A stretch of DNA of 64,000 nt, taken from Streptomyces sp. NBC_00459 (GTDB lineage: Bacteria; Actinomycetota; Actinomycetes; Streptomycetales; Streptomycetaceae). Below the pieces are notes generated by a model. That model made no database searches. It saw only the letters and a program-made list of their open reading frames with translations, and was not told where the DNA came from. Location: assembly GCF_036013955.1 (NCBI RefSeq), contig NZ_CP107903.1:3348001-3412000 (forward strand), given 5' to 3'. This document shows positions 1-11,100 of the stretch, one piece after another. Position 1 is the stretch's first letter. The number at the start of each line of letters is the position of its first letter. A program made the position numbers and the translations under genes.

Positions 1-324
1 ATGCCCGACTTCACCGACGGACTCATCTACGTCGACTACTCCCACATGGACAACGCCGCCGACGACATGGTCCAGCAGACCAAGGCGATCGACAGCATCC
101 TCACCAACCTGGACTCGGAGCTCCAGCAGCTCAAGGAGACCTGGGAAGGTGATGACAAGAACGTGTACGGCGAGAAGCAGACGGCGTGGAACAACGCCGT
201 CTCCGAGATGGAGCGGATTCTCGGCGAGAACTCGGCCCTGCTCAACGAGGTGTCCGACAGCTACCAGTACAGCGAGAAGTCCCTCACCCAGCTCTGGGAG
301 AGCGTGCGCATCGGCGGCGCCTGA
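1..324 (+). CDS. WXG100 family type VII secretion protein
   Basis: This is a small type VII (ESX-like) substrate or partner protein. It has 107 residues, the usual WXG100 length, and looks almost entirely helical, with the hallmark turn W48-E49-G50. Near the C-terminus there is a YxxxE motif (Y88 to E92), which is where the type VII export signal normally lies. It heads a plus-strand block that ends in a giant effector, so it probably acts as a helical-hairpin dimer that is co-exported with its neighbours, perhaps with the WXG-like protein at 4845. The ATG is the first base of the window, so no ribosome binding site can be seen; the family length supports this start. No export ATPase or membrane component lies in the window. 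Confidence 0.85.
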   Translation: MPDFTDGLIYVDYSHMDNAADDMVQQTKAIDSILTNLDSELQQLKETWEGDDKNVYGEKQTAWNNAVSEMERILGENSALLNEVSDSYQYSEKSLTQLWESVRIGGA

Positions 325-353
325 CCGTGTATGAGGGCGGCACGCCCACCCCC

Positions 354-390
354 GGCGGCCGTCCGTGTGCGCATCCCGCGGACGGCCGCC
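354..390. terminator. Strong GC-rich hairpin after the WXG100 gene
   Basis: A perfect 12-bp inverted repeat (354-365 with 379-390) has a 13-nt loop and lies 30 nt after the WXG100 stop codon. There is no U-tract. It could terminate or attenuate transcription so that the small WXG100 protein is made in excess over the downstream genes. Confidence 0.6.
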
Positions 391-450
391 CCTCGTAACC
401 CCTCGACGCGGGGCGGAACCTGACGGACGCAGAAGCAGGAGGAGTACGGA

Positions 451-948
451 ATGGCGAACACTCCCACGGTCAATCTGGACAAGGCGTGGCTGCAGAGCTT
501 CCTCACCAAGGACGTGGGCCCGTTCAGGGAGGAGCTCCGCAGGATGGGCCTGCCGGACAAGTCACCGATCGACAGTGACGTGATCGTGCCGGCGCTGGCG
601 GACCTCGTGGCGGACGGCGGAAACACGGCTGCCGGTTTCCTGGACGGGCAGGTGAAACCGATCGCGATCGGAACGATGGCGAAGGAGAGCGGCGGCCGGA
701 CCAACGGCGGGAACGTCTCGACGAAACTGGCCGAGCTGATCGAGCAGGTGACCGGAATCCTCGCGTTCCAGGGGGAGCTCTTCGCCGAGATCGAGGACGA
801 TCTCGAGGAAACCATCAAAAAAATGTTCAGTGCCCAGGATCAGAACATGGAAAAGATCGACGGCAAGAAGTTCGTGAACTTCTTCGAGGACGTGGACGAC
901 ATCCTGTCCGAGGGCCCCGGTTCGGGCAGCGGGAACAACGACGACTGA
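451..948 (+). CDS. Small acidic type VII secretion-associated protein
   Basis: I do not recognise a characterised family. The 165-residue product has no signal peptide or membrane segment. It is mostly helical, has an acidic C-terminal half rich in Asp and Glu, and ends in a Gly/Ser/Asn tail. The start is secure because AGGAGGAG lies 7 nt before the ATG. Its position between a WXG100 gene and a WxG-containing coiled-coil protein, all on one strand, suggests a type VII substrate or a cytosolic helper that escorts one. A short GC-rich hairpin (956-974) follows the gene. The function is inferred only from the neighbours. Confidence 0.6.
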   Translation: MANTPTVNLDKAWLQSFLTKDVGPFREELRRMGLPDKSPIDSDVIVPALADLVADGGNTAAGFLDGQVKPIAIGTMAKESGGRTNGGNVSTKLAELIEQVTGILAFQGELFAEIEDDLEETIKKMFSAQDQNMEKIDGKKFVNFFEDVDDILSEGPGSGSGNNDD

Positions 949-1028
949 CCGTGGTGCCACGCCGGGTGCGTGGCCTTCACCCTCGCTCACCGGCACCTGA
1001 GCCCTTCTGATGGAAAAGGCCCTCTGGC

Positions 1029-4000
1029 ATGGCGCTCGACCCCAGCAAAATCACCCTGGATCTCAACGCCAAGGACGACGTGTGGTCCGAGGCGGTGCAT
1101 TATTTCACCGGCTACCCCGTACCACCCAGGAACGAACTCTTCAGCACACTGGTCGGCAACGAGGGCATTCCACTGATGAAGGTGGAGATCTCGACCATGG
1201 ACTCCGTGGACTATGTGGACGACCAGGATTACGAATGGCTGTCCGACAACGCCGGATACAAGATCAACAACACCGACTTCGTCATCCCGTTCTACTCCGC
1301 GAGCGGCGGGGTGGGGTCGACGGTGTCGTACCACAAGGCGCGTATCACGCTGCTCGGGGACCTCACCGAGAGCAACGGTGAGCTGAGCGGCGGTGTGACC
1401 GAGGGCGGGAAGTTCACCAGCCACATCAACAACCATCTGGGGATGGACGGAAAGCCCACCTGGGACACCGGCCCGCTGAACCGGTACAGCTACGGCTCCG
1501 GGCGCGCCCTGGAGGCACTGCTGTGGAACCCCTCGGGCACACACGGCTTCTCCTGGGGCGGCGGGTTCGTCGCCGGCGCCGATTCCGTCACCCTCGGGAA
1601 CTTCGACGTGGTGGCGGGGGCGTTCGACCGGGCGGCGAAGTTCTTCCTGGACCAGCAGAAGAAGGTCGAGGAGTGGCAGAGCAGACTCGGCACCGAGGAG
1701 AACGAGGCCTGGCGCGGCCAGGCGGCGGGTGTCTTCTGGGACCTCATCGACAAGCTCAACAAGCAGTACACCGACTACGCGGACGACATGAGCCCCAACG
1801 GGTCCTATTACTCGAAACAGGGAAATGAGATCCGGGACGCCAGGACGGCCCTCGAAAGGGCCGCCGCCGGTCTGCAGCGGGAATGGGCGAGTTGGGAATG
1901 GGAGGACGGCAACCCCTTGGTGCATCTGCACAAGATTTTGTCGTCGATCGTTGATTATACGTGGGACAACAACATCACGAAGATCACCTATGACGTCGAA
2001 GTCTACGGTGAATCCGTTTACACGACCTATGAGGCGGAAGAGGGTTTCAGCAACCAGGCCGTGCTCAAAGGCGGGTACAATCTGCCGGCGGAGTGGACGG
2101 GCAAGGATTTCGGTCCTCTGAAGGATCTCACCACCTGGGAGCACATCGGGAACCAGGCGATCCTGCTCTGGCAGAAGTCCGTCGAGGACAGGCTGGAAAA
2201 AGCGGCTGTCTCGGCGCTGGACTCCCTGCGGAACGCCTGGAGCAATTCGAGTTTCGACCTCGGCTCGGTCAAGTCGCGTCCCGGCGAAACCCTCAAGGAG
2301 GGATACACCGAGGACAAGACCGAGGTCGCCGAGGAGAAGGCGAACAAGGCGGCGGAGGATGCCGCCAAGGCCGCCGCGGCGGCGGCCAAGAAGCAGGAAG
2401 AGTTCATGCAGTGGCAGAAGGACCAGGCACTCAAGGCTGAGGAGCTGCGCAAGCAGGAGAAGGCGGAGGCCGAACGCAAGCAGGCCGAGGCCGAGGCCAA
2501 GCAGGCACAGAAGGAGGCGGAGGCCAAGGCCGAGCAGGAGCGCAGGGAGAAGGAGGCCGACGCCAAGCAGGCCGCCGCGGAGGCGAAGCAGGACCAGAAG
2601 GAGGCCGAGGCCAAGGCGGAGCAGGCACAGAAGGAGAAGGAGGCCGACGCCAAGCAGGCCGCGCAAGAGGCCAAGCAGGAAGCCAAGGAAGCCGAACAGG
2701 AGGCTAAGCAGGAGCAGAAGGAGAAGGAAGCCGAGGCCAAACAGGCCGAGCAGGAGGCCAAGCAGGAAGCCAAGGAGAAGGAGGCCGAGCAGAAGCAGGC
2801 TCAGGCGCAGGCTCGCCAGGAGCAGCTCCAGATCACTCAGATGAACCAGGCCAAGGCCGAGCAGGAGCGGCAGCGCAAGGAGCAGGCGCAGAAGGAGGCC
2901 GAGGCCGAGGCGAAGCAGGAGGAGAAGGAGAAGGAGGCCGAGGCCAAGCAGGCTGAACAGGAGGCCAAGCAGGAGGCGAAGGAAGCCGAGCAAGAGGCGA
3001 AGCAGGAGCAGAAGGAGAAGGAAGCCGAGGCCAAACAGGCCGAGCAGGAAGCGAAGCAGGACAGGCTCCGCACCGAGCAGGAGGCCAAGGCCGAGCAGAA
3101 AGAGGCCGAGCAGGAGGCCAAGCAGGCCGAGGCCGAGGCGAAGGCCGAGCAGAAGCAGGCCGAACAGGAAGCCGAGCAGGAACAGAGGCAGCAGGAAGCC
3201 GAGGCCAAGGCCGACCGGCTCCGCGCCGAGCAGGAGCAGAAGCAGGCCGAGGCGGAGGCGAAGTACGAGGCCGAACGGCGGTCCGTCCTCAACAACGGTG
3301 ACCTCTCCCAGTTGTCGCCCACCGACATCGGCGGCCCGGTCAACGACGGTGTGCTGGACCTCGGTGGCGGCTCCCTCAACGACGGTGTGCTGGACCTTCC
3401 CGGCGGCGGTGAGACCCATGTCGACGCGGACGGCCGCGTGGTCACCGACTACCCGGACGGCAGCTCCACCACGATCGACCCGCTCACCCACACCTCGACC
3501 GTGACCCGGCCCGACGGCTCCACCATCTCCGGTCCCCTCAACTCCGGTGATCTGCTGACCAATCCGGACGGCAGCACCACACACCTGGACCAGGGCGGCC
3601 ATGTCGTCACGGAGTTCCCGGACGGCACGGTCCAGACGATCGACCCGGACACCGGCACCACCACGGTCACCCACCCCGACGGCACGACGTCGTCCGGCAG
3701 CCTCAACGGCAACCTCAGCCTGCCCTCCGTCAACTCCCCTTCGTACGGCGGCTACGGCTCGTACGAGGAGGAGCTCTACGACGGCTCCCCCTACCAGTCG
3801 CCGCTGGACTACGGATCCTCTTCGGGGGCCCAGCAGAGCCCCACCCGCCAGCTGCTGAACGCCGGCGCCTTCCCGGGGCTCAGCACCAGTGGCTCGGACG
3901 TGTCGGGCAACGCCGCGAGCAGCGGGACGCCCGCGAGCGGAACGCCGATGGGCGGTGGCATGGGTGGCGGTATGGGCGGTGGCATGGGTGGTGCCGGAGG

Positions 4001-4310
4001 CGGGGGCGGCGGAGACAACGGCGAGCGCGTCCGTAACGTGTTCGACGGCGATGTGGTCAGCAACCGCCGCCCGAGGGCGGGCGCGCGGACCGGCCGCGGG
4101 GGTTACGCCGAGGACGAGGTACGGGTGGCGGCGGGCGGCCCCACCACCTCCGGCAGCACCCCGTTCCTCCCGGGGGCGGGCGGTGGCGCCGGCGGGCCCG
4201 GCCAGACCCGGACGCAGAGCGGTGACCGAGCCCGCGACGCATGGGAGCCGGAGGACGAGGACGTATGGGGAACGGACGAAGGGGGCGCGCCCGCCGTGAT
4301 CGGCCGGTGA
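1029..4310 (+). CDS. AAWKG-like WxG protein with long coiled coil
   Basis: This 1093-residue protein fits the large AAWKG/WXG-type proteins of Streptomyces type VII loci. Residues 1-420 form a mixed N-terminal domain with a WxG-type turn at W228-R229-G230. Residues 425-755 are a very regular Lys/Gln/Glu/Ala heptad-like repeat (units such as EAKQ, EAEQ and AEQK) that predicts one long coiled coil of about 50 nm. Residues 790-890 hold repeated DPDG and PDG beta-turn units. The tail is Gly/Met/Ser-rich and closes with an acidic EDEDVW segment just before the end. The start is the ATG at 1029 with a weak purine-rich leader. It may be a structural or PPE-like export partner of the giant effector encoded 0.9 kb downstream. 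The coiled-coil codons are close to tandem repeats, so length variation between strains is likely. Confidence 0.7.
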   Translation: MALDPSKITLDLNAKDDVWSEAVHYFTGYPVPPRNELFSTLVGNEGIPLMKVEISTMDSVDYVDDQDYEWLSDNAGYKINNTDFVIPFYSASGGVGSTVSYHKARITLLGDLTESNGELSGGVTEGGKFTSHINNHLGMDGKPTWDTGPLNRYSYGSGRALEALLWNPSGTHGFSWGGGFVAGADSVTLGNFDVVAGAFDRAAKFFLDQQKKVEEWQSRLGTEENEAWRGQAAGVFWDLIDKLNKQYTDYADDMSPNGSYYSKQGNEIRDARTALERAAAGLQREWASWEWEDGNPLVHLHKILSSIVDYTWDNNITKITYDVEVYGESVYTTYEAEEGFSNQAVLKGGYNLPAEWTGKDFGPLKDLTTWEHIGNQAILLWQKSVEDRLEKAAVSALDSLRNAWSNSSFDLGSVKSRPGETLKEGYTEDKTEVAEEKANKAAEDAAKAAAAAAKKQEEFMQWQKDQALKAEELRKQEKAEAERKQAEAEAKQAQKEAEAKAEQERREKEADAKQAAAEAKQDQKEAEAKAEQAQKEKEADAKQAAQEAKQEAKEAEQEAKQEQKEKEAEAKQAEQEAKQEAKEKEAEQKQAQAQARQEQLQITQMNQAKAEQERQRKEQAQKEAEAEAKQEEKEKEAEAKQAEQEAKQEAKEAEQEAKQEQKEKEAEAKQAEQEAKQDRLRTEQEAKAEQKEAEQEAKQAEAEAKAEQKQAEQEAEQEQRQQEAEAKADRLRAEQEQKQAEAEAKYEAERRSVLNNGDLSQLSPTDIGGPVNDGVLDLGGGSLNDGVLDLPGGGETHVDADGRVVTDYPDGSSTTIDPLTHTSTVTRPDGSTISGPLNSGDLLTNPDGSTTHLDQGGHVVTEFPDGTVQTIDPDTGTTTVTHPDGTTSSGSLNGNLSLPSVNSPSYGGYGSYEEELYDGSPYQSPLDYGSSSGAQQSPTRQLLNAGAFPGLSTSGSDVSGNAASSGTPASGTPMGGGMGGGMGGGMGGAGGGGGGDNGERVRNVFDGDVVSNRRPRAGARTGRGGYAEDEVRVAAGGPTTSGSTPFLPGAGGGAGGPGQTRTQSGDRARDAWEPEDEDVWGTDEGGAPAVIGR

Positions 4311-4374
4311 ACCGGAGGACCACGGCCTTCTGGGCCCCGTACGGGATGACCACTGTCGAGCAGGGAGGTGTCAG

Positions 4375-4842
4375 TTGAGCGAGTCGATGGAGCGGAAGCT
4401 GTCCGAGGCGATGGCCGAACTGACCGCCATCCAGGAGGCGGTCGCCCGGGCCGAGAGCGAACTCAGCCGGGCCACGGCCACCGTGCGCTCCCGGGACCGC
4501 GTGGTGGAGATCACGGTCGGCCCGCAGGGCGAGCTGACCGGTCTGAGGTTCCTGGACGGCAAGTACCGCAGCATGCCCGGCCCACAGCTCGCGGCTTCCG
4601 TCATGGAGGCCGTGCAGGAGGGACGGGCCCGGATGGCGCGCAAGGTGATGGACACCTTCGCGCCGCTGACCGAGCGGCAGGGCGCCGGCGCGGGCATCTC
4701 GGGCATCGACATCGACTGGGAGCGGATGTTCGGCTCCGCGCTCGACCCGGAAGGCGGCAGCGGTTACGGGCGGCCGTCCCGGGACCGGCTGCGCGACGAG
4801 ATCCATGAGGACCCGGACGACACCTCACCGAGGGGACGGTAG
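4375..4842 (+). CDS. YbaB/EbfC-like protein of a type VII locus
   Basis: The 155-residue product resembles the YbaB/EbfC nucleoid-associated fold: a helical N-terminus (MERKL, then Ala/Glu-rich helix), a short beta strand pair around VVEITVGPQGELTGL at about residues 42-57, then a C-terminal helix. YbaB proteins dimerise and bind DNA. Copies inside actinobacterial type VII loci are common and their role is unclear; they may be chaperones rather than DNA binders. The start is TTG at 4375 with GGGAGGTG 4 nt upstream. The gene ends 2 nt before the next start, so the two are probably translated together. The last 30 residues are Pro/Asp/Arg-rich and probably disordered. Confidence 0.7.
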   Translation: MSESMERKLSEAMAELTAIQEAVARAESELSRATATVRSRDRVVEITVGPQGELTGLRFLDGKYRSMPGPQLAASVMEAVQEGRARMARKVMDTFAPLTERQGAGAGISGIDIDWERMFGSALDPEGGSGYGRPSRDRLRDEIHEDPDDTSPRGR

Positions 4843-4844
4843 CC

Positions 4845-5198
4845 ATGTCGGGCAGGTACGAGGCGAACCCGGCGGGGCTGCAGCAGAGCGGCGACGAGAT
4901 CGGCGGGCTGCCGGCACACGCGCGGAAGATCGGTGACGACTTCATCTCGGATCTGGCGAACTACCGTGGCCTGAACGGTTATTCGGACGAGTTCTACAGC
5001 CAGACCCAACCCCGGTACGAGGCGAACAACGAGTCGTGCCTGGCGGCGATCAGAGCGCTCGGGGACGCCTTCCTGGGACTGGAGTCGGCGGTCCTGGGCA
5101 ACCGCCGCAACATCGTGGGCACTCAGCAGGGCGCCAACGACCTGATCCAGCAGCAGTCCTCGAAACTGGACGGCCTCGAAGGGGGCGAGAAGCGCTAA
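4845..5198 (+). CDS. WXG100-like type VII substrate
   Basis: This 117-residue, largely helical protein looks like a WXG100 relative. It has two long helices separated by a Gly/Tyr turn (LNGYSDEF, about residues 43-50) in place of a strict W-x-G. The stop codon TAA at 5196 abuts the GTG start of the giant effector gene with no gap, so the two are very likely translationally coupled. A helical partner encoded directly before a large toxin is the usual arrangement for type VII effectors, in which the small protein supplies part of the export signal. I assign the family by fold and context and not by an exact motif. Confidence 0.65.
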   Translation: MSGRYEANPAGLQQSGDEIGGLPAHARKIGDDFISDLANYRGLNGYSDEFYSQTQPRYEANNESCLAAIRALGDAFLGLESAVLGNRRNIVGTQQGANDLIQQQSSKLDGLEGGEKR

Positions 5199-8100
5199 GT
5201 GGAGGAGATCAACTTTCCTCCGGACGTCCGGAAGATGCTCTTCGTCCTACTCGGAGAGCAGCCTCTCCAGGCCAGGGAGAATCTGCTGTGGTCGAGTCGC
5301 AACCTCTACCTGGCCTTCCAGAAAGCCCTCATCAGGCTGAGGGAGTCCGCGCGCGAGACCATCGTCAAGGCGCGGGACTCCCTGCCGCCCGAGGTCGCCG
5401 AGCAGTACATCCAGGGCCTCACCATGCTGATCGGCGAGGGCTACGGAAACGACCCCGTGCAGCGTCTCATCGACCAGCTCGATGATCTCGCCGACAACCA
5501 GACAGACCTCTCCCAGAAGGTCCAGGGTTCCAAATGGGAGATCATCGCCGAGATCATCATGCTGATCGCCGAACTGGCGATCCTGGCTGCCCTGATGGCG
5601 TTCACGGGCGGTGCGTCCGTGTCGCAGATGTTCCTGGCCAGGGCCAGGAGCAGGTTCGCGATCCTGATGATCGTCGACCGGCTGCTGCGGATGACCCACC
5701 TGATGCCGAGCCTGTCGGAGGCGGTGGAGGAGGCCATCCAGACCCTCGCGGTCCGGCTGGCCCAGATCGCTCTGAACGACGGTGGCCGCAAGCCCGACGG
5801 CGTCGACTGGGGCGACGTCGGAAAGGCGGCGGCGTTCGGGGCGCTCACCGGCGCGTTCATGGGTGTGTTCGAGACGTTCTTCAAGCCGTTCAAGAACATC
5901 TTCAAGAACCTCATGGACGACGTCCTCACGAAGTTCAAATTCAACCCGGACACGTTGGTGTTCAACGGTCTGAAGAACGGCCCGGGGGAAATCGCCGGCG
6001 CCTTCGTGGTCGGGGGTGCGAGCGAGGGGCTCGCCGAATACATCATCAACGGCGCGTTCGAGGGCAACTGGGACTTCAAGTGGGAGACGTTCGTCGGCGG
6101 CGGCTCCAGTGCGGTGTTCGAACTCGGCGCGGGGCTCGCGGCCGGGGGCGCGGGGCTGTACACGTACAACAAGTGGTTCGCCGACAACAACGTCTTCAAC
6201 GACCACGTCAATGATCTGCCCGGTACCAAGGGCCCGTTGGGCAGCGGAGGCGACTTCGGCCCTTCCAAGTCGTCGACGTCCGCCGGTCCTTCGAGTACGA
6301 CAGCAGGGGGCGGCAACACGTCCCTCTTCACGCCGGGGCCGCTGACTCCGGCACCGTCGACGACGACGTCGAACACTCTTTCCTCCATCACACCGACTCC
6401 GACTCCGATTCCTGTGCCTGTGCCGACGCAGAGCGGGCCGCTGAACACGATCGCGGATGTCGCATCGGACCTGTCCACGTCGAACCCGTCCCTCTCGGCA
6501 CCGCCGCCCGTGACGAATCCGGCGCTCAACTCGCCGTCCCCCACCACGCCGACCGGATCGACAACGCCCTCCTTCGCGCCGCCGCGCACCTCCGACTCCT
6601 CGTCCGCCGTAACGGACTACGAGCTCACCGACACGACGACGCCCGACCTCGACATGGACGCCGTACTCAACCCCGACGGGGTGTCCACCACGCCGGGTTC
6701 GCAGGACGACGTCCCCCAGACCACGGCACCGAGGGCCCCCGGAGCGGGCGGTACGGGCGGTTCGGCGGACCAGGAGACCGTCCGTGACGGCGGCCGGACC
6801 GACGGGGAGCTGACATCCGACTCGGAGACCGTCGCCTCTCCCGCCCCGGTCAGCACGTCGGCGGGCCCCCAGAGCGCGCCGAACAGTCCGGGTGCGCAGG
6901 GCTCACCGGGACCGTCGCAGCTGACCGGGCAGTCCGGCCAGCCGGGCCAGTCCGGTCAGGCGAACCGTCCGGACCAGTCGGAGGCATCACCGGACCAGCC
7001 GGACGGCTCCGGCAGCACCGGCATGGCGGACGGCGCGGAAAGCCCGGACGTCACCGAGGGCCCGGCAAGCGCCGAGGGCCGTGACGGTGCCTCAGGTTCC
7101 GACAGCCCGCGGCGGCTGGACGGCACCTCACCCGGCGCGCACACCCCCGCGCCGCCGCCGGGCGGCCCGGGGACGGTTCCTCCCGGCCTCCGTACCTCCT
7201 CCGACAGCCCCGCGCGGCTCGACGCGGAACTCGTCGAGCCGCCGGTCGGTACCGGCACGACCGCCGGACGCGATGTGCCGTCGGCCGCGCAGCCCGGCAC
7301 CACGGGGCGGCCGACCGCCCCGCGCGGCGCCCAGACACCGGGTGCCCCGCTCACCGGCGAGGCCACCGATCCCACCGTCACTCCCCACGCACAGGACCAG
7401 GACGACCAGCCCGGTTCGGCGCCGCAGCCGCCCGCCACGGACGGCACGACCCCACCCGCACCGACCGCCCCCGTCCGCATCCCCACGAACGGCACAGCCT
7501 CGCCCACGCCCGACCCGGACCCGGACCTGGGCCTCGACGGCGACCGGGACAGCGGCTACGGATCAGCCGACGACCTCGACGACGTAGACACGCCTGACGG
7601 TGGCCCAAGTGTCGTCGGGAATCCCGCCCATGCCGACCGGCCCCTGGCCGACCCCGACCTGCCCGCTCCGCCCGTCGTCGTCGCCACGTCGTCGACGACG
7701 GCCACCGACAGCGGCGACACCACCGGCACCGACGGTCCCACGGGGGCGGGGACGGCGGTGGCCTCGGCCACGTCGCCCGTACGCCCGGAGCAGTGGCGCG
7801 GCCGGCAGGCGGGGGCGCCCTCGGCTCCCCTGCGAACCGAGCGCTTCGACCCGTCCGCCGACCCCCTGGCTCAGGGGCCGGGCCGTGGAAAGGGGACCCT
7901 GGGCGGGCGCGACACCGTCATCCGTGTGTCGATCGAGCGTGTCCAGGCCGATGACGGCCGCTGGGTGCGCAATCTGACGCTGAACCTGCCGGTCAGCTTC
8001 GGCGAGGGCTTCTCGGCCGACCAACTGGACGATTACCAGGGCTCGTTGCGTGAGCTGCTCGACACGCTCGTGAACGACGGGCCGGACCCGCTCCCGAAGT

Positions 8101-11100
8101 CCGGTGACCAGCTCAACCTCGACCTGAACTTCGTCCACGCCCCCGACCACCCCGAGGCCATCAGGCTCAGCAGGGTGGACCGGCCCACCGACTTCGACCA
8201 GTTCGAGTTCCAGCTGTACGCCGAGGACCCGGCCCTGGGGCCCGAGGAGAACGACCGGCGCCGACAGGTCAACGCCACGCGGGCGCTGCACGAGTTGCTG
8301 CACTACGCGGGTCTCGCGGACCGGTCCCTCGACCCTGCCTTCCTCTTCCGGCGTACCAGGAACGCCGCCGTCGACAGCTCCGGGGTCATGGCCGACCCGG
8401 ACACGCTGCCGGAGCCCGGCCTGCCGGCGCACTACCTTCGAAGCATCGAGGACGTCACCGACTCCGGCCCGGCGGTCGTCGACCATCCGCTCACCGCGCC
8501 GCCGGTGACCACGGTCTCGAAGAACCCCGCCGACCTGCTGGCGCCCGCTCATCTGCGGCCGGCTCATCCGCCCTCGCAGGCCTCCATCGGCCTCAGCGCG
8601 ACGTCCGAGACCGCCGACGAGATCGAAGAGCTCTGGACCTCGGCTGTCGAGGCCCAGGACGGCGACGCCGACGGGATCCTCACCCTCACAGTCGACGGCG
8701 GCAGTGTGACCGCGAGCGATCTGATACCCCTCGTCCTGGAACGGATCGGTGCCGCCGACCGGGCGGACGAGATCACCGTGCCCAAGCCCGGCGCCAGACT
8801 CAGGGCCGGGGCCAAGCACAAGGTGCTGCTGTCCTACAACACCGATGGCCGGCGAGGCACCCTGAGCCGGGAGATACGCATCGAGTCGGCCCAGTCCGTG
8901 GCCATGGCGTCGGCATCGGCCGCCCAGCCCGGACCGGCCACGACGAGCGGACCCGTGTTCGAGCCCGGCATCACTCCGGCGGCCAACCAGCGGAAGCTGG
9001 AGGTGGGCCGGCGGATCGGCGCGGCCCTCAACGCTCTCATCGAGGGCGGCGGGCAGATGAGTGACGTCACGGGCCCCGCCGTGCTCATCGGGGGCGCCCT
9101 GGCCACGGTGCGCTTCAACAGTCCGCGCCCCGTCGAGAGGCTGGGGTTCCGGCTCGCCACCGAGGATGTCCAGCAGTACGCGGACGTCGTCAACCAGGCC
9201 CTGGCCGAGCACTTCCCGAGCCCGTCCGGCTCCTCGCCGAACGTGCTGCGGGCGGACGCCGGCGACCCCGGCACGCTCAGCGGCACGATCGACGGCGTCG
9301 AGGTCACCATCGGCCCCGACGGCGGCCTCCACGACGACCCGACGGAGGTCCGGGGCCATACGGTCCCGTCGGTGCTGGACTCCGCGGTCGACACCGCGTT
9401 CGCACTGGCCGTCGGCACGGACCAGCGGCAGCGGGCTTCCGCCCTGTTCGACCTGCTCTGGATGCTGGGAACGCAACCGGGCCTGGACGCAACGCTCGCC
9501 GAGGAGCTGGTGAAGCGGCGCGGCGCGCAGTACGCCGCCCGGCCCCCGGTCGGCGGGAAGAGCGAACTGACCGCGCAGTTCAGCCAGGTGCTGGGCGGGC
9601 TGACCGGGAGCAAGGCCGCCCGCGCCGCTCTGTCGGCACAGTGGAGGTCCTTCGGCGCCACGCCGCAGGACACCGACCGGCTGCGCGGTGTCCTCGCGGA
9701 CCTCGCCGATGTCTTCCGGGCCGGGCCGGCTCCGTACCGCGCGCTGATCCTCACCGCCGGCAACTTCACCGGTGACATGTTCGGCGTCGCCACCGCCCTC
9801 GCGCTCAACCCGAAGCTCCATCTGGGCGTGCTGACGGGTCCGCGCCACTCCGACCAGCTGGGCCCCTTCATCCGCAGGACCCTCGCGGCCCCGGTGCACG
9901 CCCAGTACGCCCGGGCGGTGGCGGAAATCGACGCGGACACCACTCTGTCGCCGGCGGCACACGCGTCGGAGTTGTCCGCACTCGCCGCTCAGCGGGACGC
10001 CGACCTGCGTGCTCAGGAGGAGCGCGTCCACGTCCTCCGCACCGACGAACCGCACAGCCTGTACACGAACACCGCCAACGGCTACCAGGCGATCCCCTAC
10101 ACCGAGATGAGCCCCCCGGTGCCTCCGGGGCTGCGCAGCATCCGGCTCCAGAAGACGACGGCGTACGCCACCAGCGAGGTGGCGAACCTGTGGGGCGGCC
10201 GGAGTCAGGGACGGGCCCGCATGCGTGCGGCCTGGGGCCTGGACTCCCCGCGCACCGACACCCGTACCGACAAGATGCGGGGCTTCCTCGCGGCCCGTGG
10301 TGTGCCCGAGCAGGGCCCTTACGTCGTCCTGTGGTCGCGGCTGAGCAGCCGTCAGGAGGGCGAGGCCCATCCGCAGCACGACACCGGCACGGAGGGGATG
10401 CGGCAGATCATCGCCGGGCTGCCGCCCACCACGAAGGTGATCATCGCGGGGGACGCCTCGCGCAACGGTGCTCTGCGGCGGCTCGCCGACAGCCACGACA
10501 ACGTGCACGACCTCACGGAGTTCTGGAACGACGACGACTGGCGTCAGGCCTTCCCCGACGCGACCCGCGAGGACCAGCTCCAGTTCTTCGACCACCTCGT
10601 GGGCGTCGCCGACGGCGACCTCAAGCACCTGGGCTTCCGCAGCGGCAACCTGGAGGCCTTCGCGCTCGTCGGGCACCAGGTCCGCTATCTGGAGGAGAGC
10701 GGCAACCGGCAGGCCAAGCGCATGCAGACCTGGCACGCACCGGCCATCGGCTACCAGCGGATCACCCTGAACCAGGTGCCGACTCTCGCCGGGCAGTGGG
10801 TGGTCGCCAAGGCCGCGGAGACGGGTAAGGAGACAGCGGTTCCCTGGTGGAGCCACCTGGACCGCAACGACGCCGAGGCGAAGATCCGCGCACAGCACAA
10901 GACCGCCGCGCTGGCCGAGTTCAACATCGGGAACGGTCGCGACTGGCGCGGCTTCACCCCGCTGGACCTCCGGGCCATCAGGTCGTACCTCGACTTCGCC
11001 GCCGAGGGCACACCGGCCACCCCGGCCACCTCGACCACCCCGGCCGTGCTGGCGTCGCCGCCCGCCGCAGAGGAGACCTCTGCGCCCGCGACGAAAATGA

